Assembly: GCA_027622635.1 (NCBI GenBank)
Contig: JAQBYK010000049.1
Coordinates: forward strand, 1-8,345
Direction of reading: 5' to 3'
Length of the DNA stretch: 8,345 nt
Source: a bacterium
GTDB lineage: Bacteria > Patescibacteriota > Gracilibacteria > UBA1369 > LOWO2-01-FULL-3
Shown: positions 1-5,129 of the stretch, in pieces
Layout of the letters: the number at the start of each line of letters is the position of its first letter
Numbering within the stretch: the first letter of the stretch is position 1
Position numbers and translations under genes: made by a program
The notes under the pieces: model-generated
Told to the model about the DNA's origin: nothing
Databases searched by the model: none
The model's input: the letters and a program-made list of their open reading frames with translations, nothing else

Positions 1-492
1 ATTGATTCCTTCTATGAAAAGTCCCTGAAAGTTTTTTGTTGTAGCATTAACCGAAGTCGAAGTAACTGTCAGGGCGGTAACAACATCATTTTTTAAAGTT
101 AAGCTTACATTGATAGAATCCCCACCGGCAGGGTTAGAATAACTACCAACCTTGCTATATACACCATCCTTGTAATCAGTCGTTGCTTGAGGCTCCGGAG
201 TTGACACTTCTTCCACAACTGGTTCTTTCTCAACCGGTTCATCTTTCACGACCGGCTCTTCCACGGCCGGTTCATCCTCCACTTCCTCGGCATCATGTTC
301 CTCGAGAATTAATTCGTCATCACCCAAGGTGTCTTCATGAACTTCGGACTCAGCATCAAATTCAAAGTCTATCGCAGGGGCAGACTCCTCGTCCGTTGGA
401 GGCGGAGATTCAACAATAGCACTATTGCAAGCGCTAAAAAGCGTGCCTGTAATAAGAGCCATAAGCAAAAGTAATCGTATTGTTTTATTCAT
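1..492 (-). CDS. FMN-binding-domain lipoprotein, partial (C-terminus outside window)
   Basis: The visible 164 residues begin with a lipoprotein signal peptide: N-K-T-I-R, a hydrophobic core at about 6-19, then L-F-S-A-C with Cys22 as the likely lipidated residue. The -3 position is Phe, so the lipobox is not ideal. Residues 23-105 form an acidic Glu/Pro stalk with repeated EPV-type units, probably a flexible spacer at the cell surface. From about 107 (YKDGVY..., then SINVSLTLKNDVVTALTV and NFQGLF) the sequence resembles the N-terminal half of FMN_bind domains as in RnfG/NqrC and related lipoproteins. The Ser/Thr-Gly-Ala/Ser-Ser/Thr motif that would carry covalent FMN should lie beyond base 1 and cannot be checked. 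It is transcribed divergently from the RnfD-like gene 44 bases away, which supports a joint role in membrane electron transfer (inference). There is no Shine-Dalgarno sequence before the ATG. The lipoprotein call is firm; the FMN call is moderate. Confidence 0.75.
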   Translation of the reverse strand, partial: MNKTIRLLLLMALITGTLFSACNSAIVESPPPTDEESAPAIDFEFDAESEVHEDTLGDDELILEEHDAEEVEDEPAVEEPVVKDEPVEKEPVVEEVSTPEPQATTDYKDGVYSKVGSYSNPAGGDSINVSLTLKNDVVTALTVTSTSVNATTKNFQGLFIEGIN

Positions 493-518
493 AATAAAAG
501 TTAGAGTAAAGTAGAATC

Positions 519-547
519 AGTATAAACGCCGACATTATGAAACTCAA
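519..547 (-). promoter_or_regulatory. Candidate sigma70-type promoter for the lipoprotein gene
   Basis: Read on the minus strand, TTGAGT (542-547, 4 of 6 to TTGACA) is followed after 17 bases by TATACT (519-524, 5 of 6 to TATAAT). Transcription would begin near 512, giving an untranslated leader of about 20 bases before the ATG at 492. The -35 element overlaps the first codons of the divergent RnfD-like gene, so the two genes could affect each other's expression. No equally good promoter was seen for the plus-strand gene. The call rests on pattern matching only. Confidence 0.45.
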
Positions 548-1376
548 GTTAAACCCCTTGCAACAAGTCACTCTTTTATTGGCTGCATTCAGCCTCGGGG
601 CAATAGTCCAAAACCTTAGTTTAAAAGTGTTTATTCACCTGGGTGCCACACTCGGATTTGGACTCGCACTCTTTTACCTGTTCACCTTTCTTTCCAGAAA
701 AAAGAAGAATATTTATAACACGGTCATAAGCACACTGATAATATTCCTGGTCCTTCACTACGGCATCAAAACCGCCGACGTTATTTATCCTATCATTGTC
801 ACTTTCATCGCGATCTTTTCAAAATTCTTTCTGGAAAGAAAAAATTTCCCAATAATAAACCCCGTGGTATTTGCCTTGCTGTTAACTTACCTGGCCTCTA
901 CTGTAATTCCCTCTTTCGATGCACCATTCATATCGTGGTGGGGCACAAATTATAAAGCCCTGATTGGCAGTTATAATTTTCCTTTAGGAATGTTGTTAAT
1001 CCTGGTTTGGATGTTTTTCGGTTTAGGAAAATGGCGCAAATATAGGATCTTATTTTCTTTTCTCGTTGCACATAGCATTCTGCTTTTTCTTCGAACAAAT
1101 CTCGATGCTACCATCAATTTCACAACTCTAGAATTTACACTTTCAGACGCAACAATATATTTCTTTGCGGCAATAATGTTGATAGAGCCAAAAAGCTCTC
1201 CGATGATAAAACTGCAACAGATAATTTTCGGAATCATTGCAGCTCTTGCATACAATCTGATGGCACATTTCCAGGTTAATCACTTTGATTTATTTGCCAT
1301 CGCTATCGCCAATCTCTATTTTTTTGGAGCACGCACTTTTAAATTTGGGAAGAATGAAGCATCTCCAAAAACATAA
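537..1376 (+). CDS. RnfD/NqrB-like integral membrane protein
   Basis: This 279-residue protein is almost wholly hydrophobic, with about eight to nine membrane segments (roughly 11-28, 30-52, 60-77, 82-98, 106-122, 148-162, 169-186, 205-216 and 226-265). It resembles RnfD/NqrB subunits of Rnf and Na+-NQR complexes: the segment INPVVFAL (107-114) matches the family's F-N-P-A region, and FFAAIMLIEPKSSPM (209-223) matches the conserved membrane segment ending in D-P-x-T-S-P-M. RnfD and NqrB carry FMN on a Thr in an S-G-A-T motif in the loop after the middle segments. No such motif is present here; the corresponding loop (about 123-147) reads FISWWGTNYKALIG. It therefore may bind flavin non-covalently or have another role. 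RnfD is usually longer (about 320-350 residues). No other Rnf genes are visible. It diverges from an FMN-type lipoprotein gene, supporting a shared redox function. The start ATG lacks a Shine-Dalgarno sequence but gives a sensible N-terminus. Confidence 0.72.
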   Translation: MKLKLNPLQQVTLLLAAFSLGAIVQNLSLKVFIHLGATLGFGLALFYLFTFLSRKKKNIYNTVISTLIIFLVLHYGIKTADVIYPIIVTFIAIFSKFFLERKNFPIINPVVFALLLTYLASTVIPSFDAPFISWWGTNYKALIGSYNFPLGMLLILVWMFFGLGKWRKYRILFSFLVAHSILLFLRTNLDATINFTTLEFTLSDATIYFFAAIMLIEPKSSPMIKLQQIIFGIIAALAYNLMAHFQVNHFDLFAIAIANLYFFGARTFKFGKNEASPKT

Positions 1377-1399
1377 GCTGGACTTCCATTCTTATTGCA

Positions 1400-1501
1400 G
1401 CACTCTTCCACATTGAACAATTTCCACATTCAGCACTCTTCCAACGTTGAACAATTTCCCACATTCCACATCCGGCACTCTTCCCAACATCGAGCAACTT
1501 C
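1400..1501. repeat. Three imperfect direct repeats headed GCACTCTTCC
   Basis: Copies begin at 1400, 1433 and 1475, so the spacing is 33 then 42 bases. The first two share GCACTCTTCCA, then TTGAACAATTTCC and CACATT. The third is more degraded (GCACTCTTCCCAACAT followed by CGAGCAACTTC). Unequal spacing and the absence of a constant repeat with variable spacers rule out CRISPR. They lie directly behind the stop codon of the RnfD-like gene. Confidence 0.7.
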
Positions 1502-1545
1502 ATCAAAAGAAAAACCATTCACAAAGGAATAGTTTCTCTTTTGAT
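1502..1545. other. Stem-loop, 13 of 14 pairs, downstream of the RnfD-like gene
   Basis: The arm ATCAAAAGAAAAAC (1502-1515) pairs with GTTTCTCTTTTGAT (1532-1545) with a single A-C mismatch, around a 16-base loop. It is A/T-rich and not followed by a T-run on the plus strand, so it is not a textbook intrinsic terminator, but it may act as a 3' stabilising or termination structure for the RnfD-like transcript. It could also be the trace of a small inverted-repeat element. Confidence 0.45.
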
Positions 1546-1673
1546 CCGCCATGCTGTGGACGCCTCAGTGACTGTCCCCCTTGGGGTGATAAAATGGGTG
1601 CCCTCATCGATTGACCTCAGTCGAACGAAATAGTTGAGCTCCCGACACTGAATTGATAGAGAGAGTAGGTAAG

Positions 1674-1691
1674 GCTCTGACAATACAGAGC
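1674..1691. other. Perfect 6-bp hairpin
   Basis: GCTCTG (1674-1679) and CAGAGC (1686-1691) flank the loop ACAATA. There is no T-run on either side. Its function is unknown; a stem this short could arise by chance. Confidence 0.35.
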
Positions 1692-1753
1692 AGATCAACT
1701 AGCATTTTAAAGAAGTCACAAATTAATGTAAAGCCCCTTAAACAAGCCCAGTT

Positions 1754-1793
1754 AAAAGAGTCTTACGCAATATAACGTGCCTTGACATAAGAC
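1754..1793 (-). terminator. Possible intrinsic terminator of the M50 protease gene
   Basis: In minus-strand RNA, GTCTTATG (1793-1786) pairs with CGTAAGAC (1767-1760) as seven Watson-Crick pairs plus one G-U, with an 18-base loop, followed at once by TCTTTT (1759-1754). The G-U pair exists only in minus-strand RNA; plus-strand RNA would have a C-A mismatch, which fits use by the minus-strand gene ending 14 bases earlier. The stem is weak and the loop long, so the call is tentative. Confidence 0.35.
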
Positions 1794-1806
1794 CTCACCA
1801 CTAGAT

Positions 1807-2445
1807 TTATGTACCCAAAAGCAAAACCACGCTAACCTTGTCATGCAAATAGCCCATGGCATAGGCAAAAAAGGAGAAATCAAAGAAATTGCCAAGAATA
1901 AAGACATCAATCAAAATTATCGCAACAAAATATTTCATGCCATGATAAAGATAATTCTCATATTGTCTATGAAACCGTTTCGGAATTATAAGACCCAAGA
2001 TTTTAGAACCATCTAAGGGTGGAAAAGGAAATAAGTTAAAAATTCCAAGAAAAATGCTCACATGAAAGGTGTACTGGACAATAATCAAAATCGGCTCTGG
2101 CATATATTCTCCCAAGTATTTCCAGGGTAAAGCCACAAAAAAGGCCAGAATGAAGTTTGACATTGGCCCGGCCAGTGCAGTTAAAGCGCTATCCCTAACC
2201 GGATGCTTAAAATTCGCTGGATTCACAGGGACGGGCTTTCCCCAGCCAATTCTCTGGGTAATAAGAAAAATGATACTACCTGCGGCATCTAGGTGCGCTA
2301 TTGGATTTAAGGTAAGCCTGCCCTTCATTTTAGCCGTTGGATCTCCCAAATAATAGGCAACCAAGGCATGCGAAGCTTCATGCACGGTTAAGGTAATCAG
2401 AAGTGCGACCAAAAAATAAAGAAATCCAATAGGGTCAGAAAACAT
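1807..2445 (-). CDS. Site-2-protease-family M50 zinc metalloprotease
   Basis: This 212-residue membrane protease belongs to the S2P/M50 group and would cleave substrates inside or near the cytoplasmic membrane. The zinc motif HEASH (22-26) lies in the first membrane segment with Glu23 as the catalytic residue. NLFPFPPLDG (137-146) supplies the third zinc ligand, Asp145, in the family's N-x-x-P-x-P-x-L-D-G motif. GRLTLNPIAHLD (42-53), GWGKPVPVNP (67-76) and LTALAGPMSN (88-97) are the usual conserved stretches of the small stand-alone form that lacks a PDZ domain, and the length is typical of it. Both metal and catalytic residues are present, so it should be active. Its substrate cannot be told from the context. 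The start codon sits inside the proximal unit of a 20-bp tandem repeat, and no Shine-Dalgarno sequence precedes it. A start at the next in-frame Met (residue 40) would remove the zinc site, so the chosen ATG is well supported. Confidence 0.93.
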   Translation of the reverse strand: MFSDPIGFLYFLVALLITLTVHEASHALVAYYLGDPTAKMKGRLTLNPIAHLDAAGSIIFLITQRIGWGKPVPVNPANFKHPVRDSALTALAGPMSNFILAFFVALPWKYLGEYMPEPILIIVQYTFHVSIFLGIFNLFPFPPLDGSKILGLIIPKRFHRQYENYLYHGMKYFVAIILIDVFILGNFFDFSFFAYAMGYLHDKVSVVLLLGT

Positions 2446-2489
2446 AAAATAGGGTCAGGGAAAATAAAATGGGATCAGAGAACATAAAA
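2430..2489 (-). repeat. Three tandem 20-bp repeats duplicating the M50 start region
   Basis: Read on the minus strand the three units are TTTTATGTTCTCTGATCCCA (2489-2470), TTTTATTTTCCCTGACCCTA (2469-2450) and TTTTATGTTTTCTGACCCTA (2449-2430). The last contains the ATG and first codons (M-F-S-D-P-I) of the protease. The most upstream unit keeps an ATG (2485) that opens a short frame, M-F-S-D-P-I-L-F-S-L-T-L-F-Y-V-F, stopping at TGA (2437-2435), which overlaps the protease start in another frame. The middle unit has ATT in place of ATG. Because the period is not a multiple of three, the copies do not extend the protein. Confidence 0.85.
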
Positions 2490-2534
2490 CATCTCAAAAA
2501 TCACTGAAAAGATGACACAAAATCCGGAACATTA

Positions 2535-2549
2535 CCAATAAAATATTGG
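2535..2549. other. Perfect inverted repeat CCAATA-AAA-TATTGG
   Basis: Six-base arms around a three-base centre, about 90 bases upstream of the M50 protease start. It could be a protein-binding operator or a small hairpin. Nothing else in the sequence decides between these. Confidence 0.4.
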
Positions 2550-2555
2550 ACAGGA

Positions 2556-2692
2556 CTGCCCTTCACTGTCACGTCCGCAACCAGGACTGAAATCCATTCG
2601 TCCATGATGTCCGCGATCCGTCCAGCAATCCATTCCAGCATGATGCCTTCACTCCGTCCAGCAATCCATTCCAGCATGACGTCCGCAATCCG
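2556..2692. repeat. 36-bp tandem array, about four units
   Basis: Three clear units start at 2592, 2628 and 2664, each with a 29-base core that begins ATCCATTC and ends in CCG. The first two are followed by the identical 7-base link TCCAGCA. A 27-base block, 2617-2643 and 2653-2679, is repeated exactly. A fourth, decayed unit lies in register at 2556-2584 and keeps the piece ACGTCCGCAA (2571-2580, 108 bases before the copy at 2679-2688). The array lies between the 3' end of the HNH gene and the M50 gene and is richer in G+C than its surroundings. It has no variable spacers, so it is not CRISPR. A 12-residue periodic reading frame across it is a by-product of the 36-bp period. Confidence 0.85.
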
Positions 2693-2708
2693 CGTACGAT
2701 CCGAAAAC

Positions 2709-3842
2709 TTACGCTCCAGGAGCTACCCTCCGAAACTTCGTCACCAGCTGATCAATTCCATATCGCAAATCGTGGTCATCAACGTCAGCGCGCACACTCC
2801 ATTCAGAAATGTTTTTGTCCTCATTATTAATTAGGCCCTGATGTGCCAACTGATGATGTTGGCTGCACAAAGCAAAAAGTCGCGCTGGATCATGCAACCA
2901 AGTCACACCGAAACGATCAGCATGATGCAATTCAAAATATTGCTTAGCACAACCAGGAAATTCACATTTACAATTTGCCCGTTTTAACACAAATCGTTTT
3001 ATCAAAGCCGGAACATATCGCGATTTTGTCTTAACGGGAACAGGCCTCTCTCTTTCAAGCATCTCCCTACGCAACTTCAATAGTTCATTGATCGGTTCAT
3101 TCCAATCATCATTGTTTAACCTGCACAATTCCTCGGCAATTTCAGGTTTAAGGTACAAAGGAATAATCACTTTCAAAGGTCTTGGCTCAGAATTAAGATC
3201 TAAACGGGTTTTCAATTGGCTTCCCAATGAATCACCTTGCAAACCCGATGGGACGCCTTGCACCCCAGCTGGGTTAATTTGCACAACCGATGGAGCACTT
3301 TGGCTCTCCAGTAACTCGCCTGTCCTTGCATCAACAAGACTTTCTTGTTGTGATCTCGTAACGTTACGAAGCGAGACGCCATTTCCAAGTTTTGTCTCGG
3401 GAAACAGTTCATAATCTCCCTCGTCTGAATCCGCTTCAAAAACCAATCTCCACTCATTCACATAAACTCTTAGTTCACTTATACTCATCCGTCTAACCTT
3501 CTCGGCCCAAAATTCATCAGTCTCCTCAGTTGCCACAGACACAACTTGCCTAACAGCACTTAAACTTTTCTCCTTAGCCACTTTCATTAATTCCGGTTTA
3601 TTCTCCAAACCCTTCAAAATCCACAAACTATCATCCACCAATCTCTCACTAATCCCAGCTAATTTGCAGGAATACTCATACAAAGACGAAAAACCTCGCT
3701 TTTCCCAAATCCTCATACGCTGAATTTTTAATAACAAAAGTTTGCACTCATTTATCCACTTACGCGCATCTCCTCCAAACTCCACAAACTGCTCGTGCAA
3801 AGCTCTCTCATCTTTCGACAATTTACAGTACCCTTTCCTCAT
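2709..3842 (-). CDS. HNH endonuclease-domain protein
   Basis: Counted from the chosen ATG the protein has 377 residues. The N-terminal helical part (about 10-140) includes GFSSLYEYSCKLAGIS (50-65) and the following alanine- and leucine-rich helices, which resemble the N-terminal domain of a common family of HNH proteins in which an S-S-L-F-E-Y motif precedes the nuclease. A Gly/Gln/Ser-rich linker lies near 150-215. The C-terminal HNH domain is at about 275-340, with SRYVPALIKRFVLKRA, then Cys291, Cys293 and Cys298, the HH pair 306-307, and CSQHHQLAH (326-334). The Cys and His residues suggest a zinc-bound beta-beta-alpha-metal nuclease fold that cuts DNA. An upstream TTG would add 13 residues; ATG at 3842 is preferred because the family pattern begins after it. 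It stands alone, with no methylase, transposase or toxin partner, next to a repeat array and a tRNA, which suggests accessory DNA. Its biological target is unknown. Confidence 0.85.
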   Translation of the reverse strand: MRKGYCKLSKDERALHEQFVEFGGDARKWINECKLLLLKIQRMRIWEKRGFSSLYEYSCKLAGISERLVDDSLWILKGLENKPELMKVAKEKSLSAVRQVVSVATEETDEFWAEKVRRMSISELRVYVNEWRLVFEADSDEGDYELFPETKLGNGVSLRNVTRSQQESLVDARTGELLESQSAPSVVQINPAGVQGVPSGLQGDSLGSQLKTRLDLNSEPRPLKVIIPLYLKPEIAEELCRLNNDDWNEPINELLKLRREMLERERPVPVKTKSRYVPALIKRFVLKRANCKCEFPGCAKQYFELHHADRFGVTWLHDPARLFALCSQHHQLAHQGLINNEDKNISEWSVRADVDDHDLRYGIDQLVTKFRRVAPGA

Positions 3843-3940
3843 AGAAAACTCATTAAATAATTTACACCCACACCCTAACAATCAATCATTAAATTTTCTT
3901 AAAATTTTTCTAAAATCTCCACCTGTAAAACTCGATTTTG

Positions 3941-3969
3941 ATGACAAAAAATGACGACCATGTTATAAC
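3941..3969 (+). promoter_or_regulatory. Candidate promoter upstream of tRNA-Ser
   Basis: ATGACA (3941-3946, 5 of 6) and TATAAC (3964-3969, 5 of 6) are separated by 17 bases. Transcription would start near 3976, about 175 bases before the mature tRNA. No better promoter-like pair is visible closer to the tRNA, so the tRNA may have a long leader that is processed away. Pattern match only. Confidence 0.4.
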
Positions 3970-3990
3970 CTGTTTGCTCGTAATGAAAGC

Positions 3991-4151
3991 CGAGCTTACA
4001 AAATGCGAGCAGACAGTGCGAAGGCCAAGCTCTACCGAAGCGAGCTTACAAAAAACGGCACACGACGCGAGCCTGTCTGTCGGCAAACAGGGCGCAGCAA
4101 GGCGAAGCGTCTGGCTCTGCCGGCGCTGAGACAAAGAAAGCTTACAAAAAA
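3991..4151 (+). repeat. Thrice-repeated GCTTACAAAA motif in a GC-rich leader
   Basis: GCTTACAAAA occurs at 3994-4003, 4044-4053 and 4140-4149. The first two copies share the longer CGAGCTTACAAAA, and the last two share GCTTACAAAAAA. The last copy ends at the base before the tRNA. The sequence between them (about 4004-4130) is clearly richer in G+C than the flanks and repeats GCGA/GCGAG words, but shows no convincing protein. It may be a transcribed leader or part of a dispersed repeat. Confidence 0.55.
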
Positions 4152-4243
<92 letters not shown>

Positions 4244-4364
4244 TCAAAATACGGCACCATCAAAGATGATGACGGATTTTCATATTGAACGAGATAGATG
4301 AGAACCAGGGTCGAAGGCCCGTAGGGTCATGCCGCGGGGGCCACACCACAGGTGGGGAGGGGCC

Positions 4365-4382
4365 TCCCCCTCTCTCCGCCAT
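4365..4382 (+). repeat. Exact 18-bp copy of the tRNA-Ser 3' end (att-like)
   Basis: TCCCCCTCTCTCCGCCAT at 4365-4382 is identical to 4227-4244, which covers the last T-loop base, the 3' strand of the T-arm, the acceptor 3' strand, the discriminator, CCA and one base more. The copies are 138 bases apart. Duplicated tRNA 3' ends are the usual mark of site-specific integration by tyrosine recombinases. Here no integrase lies between the copies, so this could be an old or emptied att site, or a remnant of a second tRNA copy. No matching 5' acceptor strand was found in front of it. Confidence 0.7.
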
Positions 4383-4386
4383 GATC

Positions 4387-4419
4387 TGTACCACAAAAAG
4401 TGGACACACCGCAGGTACA
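4387..4419. other. Nested inverted repeat
   Basis: TGTACC (4387-4392) is complementary to GGTACA (4414-4419), while CCAC (4391-4394) can instead pair with GTGG (4400-4403) around AAAAA. The two pairings share bases and exclude each other in part. It lies five bases after the tRNA-end copy. Function unknown. Confidence 0.35.
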
Positions 4420-4567
4420 CATCACCAAACAAGATATCGTAAAATGCTAGGGATTGAACTCAAGAGACGATAGACACTTCGGTAAAAAAGATACTTTGGC
4501 CCTTCCAAAAACATCAATCTAAACCAAAAACATTGACACTACCCACCTTTCACACGCTTTCAATTCA

Positions 4568-4930
4568 TCAATCCGTCCCACCATATACCTCCCATGGTTC
4601 AGCATCAGCTAATCGTAATAAACCTGCAAGAGACTCTCTAACTCTTTCTGCAGTATCAGCAGATAATCGCATTGCTAAAGCGGGAATCCTTGTTTTTTCC
4701 GCCAACCAAGCCACCACTGTCATCTCTCCACCTTCAACCCTTTCGTCATGACAAGCTTCAGAAATTAACCTTAGGGCCGATCTATCGAAATCATCCATTC
4801 CCGGTCCAAAAGCAACCTGCGGTTCCTCCCCTAATTCTCTAATCTCCCTACCCCCATCATGTACCCCTATGGCCGCCAAAGTCTCCGCAACGGAACTACC
4901 GCCTGGAACACTGGATAATCCTGAACTCAT
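4568..4930 (-). CDS. Hypothetical 120-residue soluble protein
   Basis: I do not recognise this protein. From the chosen ATG it starts MSSGLSSVPGGSS, has a Gly/Glu-rich first half (about 1-48), and a more regular second half (about 49-115) that looks like three helices: DRSALRLISEACHDE, TVVAWLAEKTRIPALAMRLS and DTAERVRESLAGLLRLA. The last two could be a small helix-turn-helix or protein-binding unit, but that is only an impression. There is no signal peptide or membrane segment. The open frame runs 28 codons further upstream with an odd Phe/Tyr-rich stretch; ATG 4930 is preferred because residue composition changes there. The amino-acid composition (many Ala, Glu, Arg, Leu) is that of a real protein, and the frame is the only long one here. 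It is divergent from the spermidine-synthase-like gene about 200 bases away. Confidence 0.6.
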   Translation of the reverse strand: MSSGLSSVPGGSSVAETLAAIGVHDGGREIRELGEEPQVAFGPGMDDFDRSALRLISEACHDERVEGGEMTVVAWLAEKTRIPALAMRLSADTAERVRESLAGLLRLADAEPWEVYGGTD

Positions 4931-5129
4931 GGTAATAAATTTAAAAAATACAATTTCCTTATAGAAAAATATCAAGAATAAGTCCAAATACTCGTAAGCG
5001 AAGTTACCACACATCGAAAAAACGTTTAAACAATGAGCATAACGGCCACTTTAGAAAGTCTGTAGTATTTAATAATCAAAAATTACCCCACTATTGAACC
5101 CCAACCCCTCTTCCACTATCATTCCCATA

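Larger units (their letters stand above)
1377..1806. other. 430-base non-coding region with direct repeats and stem-loops
   Basis: No convincing coding sequence is seen on either strand between the ends of the convergent RnfD-like and M50 protease genes. The region holds three short direct repeats (1400-1501), a 14-bp imperfect inverted repeat (1502-1545), an imperfect palindrome TCGATTGACCTCAGTCGA (1607-1624), a 6-bp perfect hairpin (1674-1691) and a terminator-like hairpin for the minus strand (1754-1793). The palindrome with the following AACGAAAT looks like the dispersed repeats with core CTCAGTCGAACG found between genes in many bacteria; that comparison is from memory. Confidence 0.6.
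4244..4567. other. Non-coding stretch downstream of tRNA-Ser
   Basis: About 320 bases without a supported gene. It contains the copy of the tRNA 3' end (4365-4382), a G/C palindrome just before it (GGGGAGGGGCCTCCCC, ending at 4369), and a nested inverted repeat (4387-4419). The motif CACACC(A/G)CAGGT occurs twice, near 4342 and 4405. A weak CATC-AAA-GATG hairpin followed by ACGGATTTT lies about 10-35 bases behind the tRNA and might help end its transcript. A 62-codon plus-strand frame here has low-complexity content and is not supported. Confidence 0.5.

Noticed and set aside
183..419. Plus-strand open frame rich in Pro, His and Leu
   Set aside because: It is the antisense of the Glu/Pro stalk of the lipoprotein gene, whose codon bias keeps the opposite strand open.
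2556..2692. CRISPR array
   Set aside because: The entire 36-bp unit repeats without variable spacers, and no cas genes are near.
2604..2834. Plus-strand open frame with a 12-residue repeat
   Set aside because: The periodicity is only the 36-bp tandem array (12 codons) and the frame runs antisense into the end of the HNH gene.
3843..3881. TTG start adding 13 residues to the HNH protein
   Set aside because: ATG 3842 is a stronger start codon and the added Cys-rich residues have no family counterpart.
4290..4385. Second tRNA gene ending in the TCTCTCCGCCA copy
   Set aside because: No 5' acceptor strand, D-arm or anticodon arm can be folded upstream; only the 3' end is present.
4285..4473. 62-codon plus-strand frame behind the tRNA
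   Set aside because: It crosses the tRNA 3'-end copy and G/C palindrome, has low-complexity composition and no family-like pattern.
5094..5129. TTG start adding 12 residues to the SpeE-like protein
   Set aside because: The extra residues are Pro/Ser-rich and unlike the family start; ATG 5130 begins with a typical short basic N-terminus before the first membrane segment.
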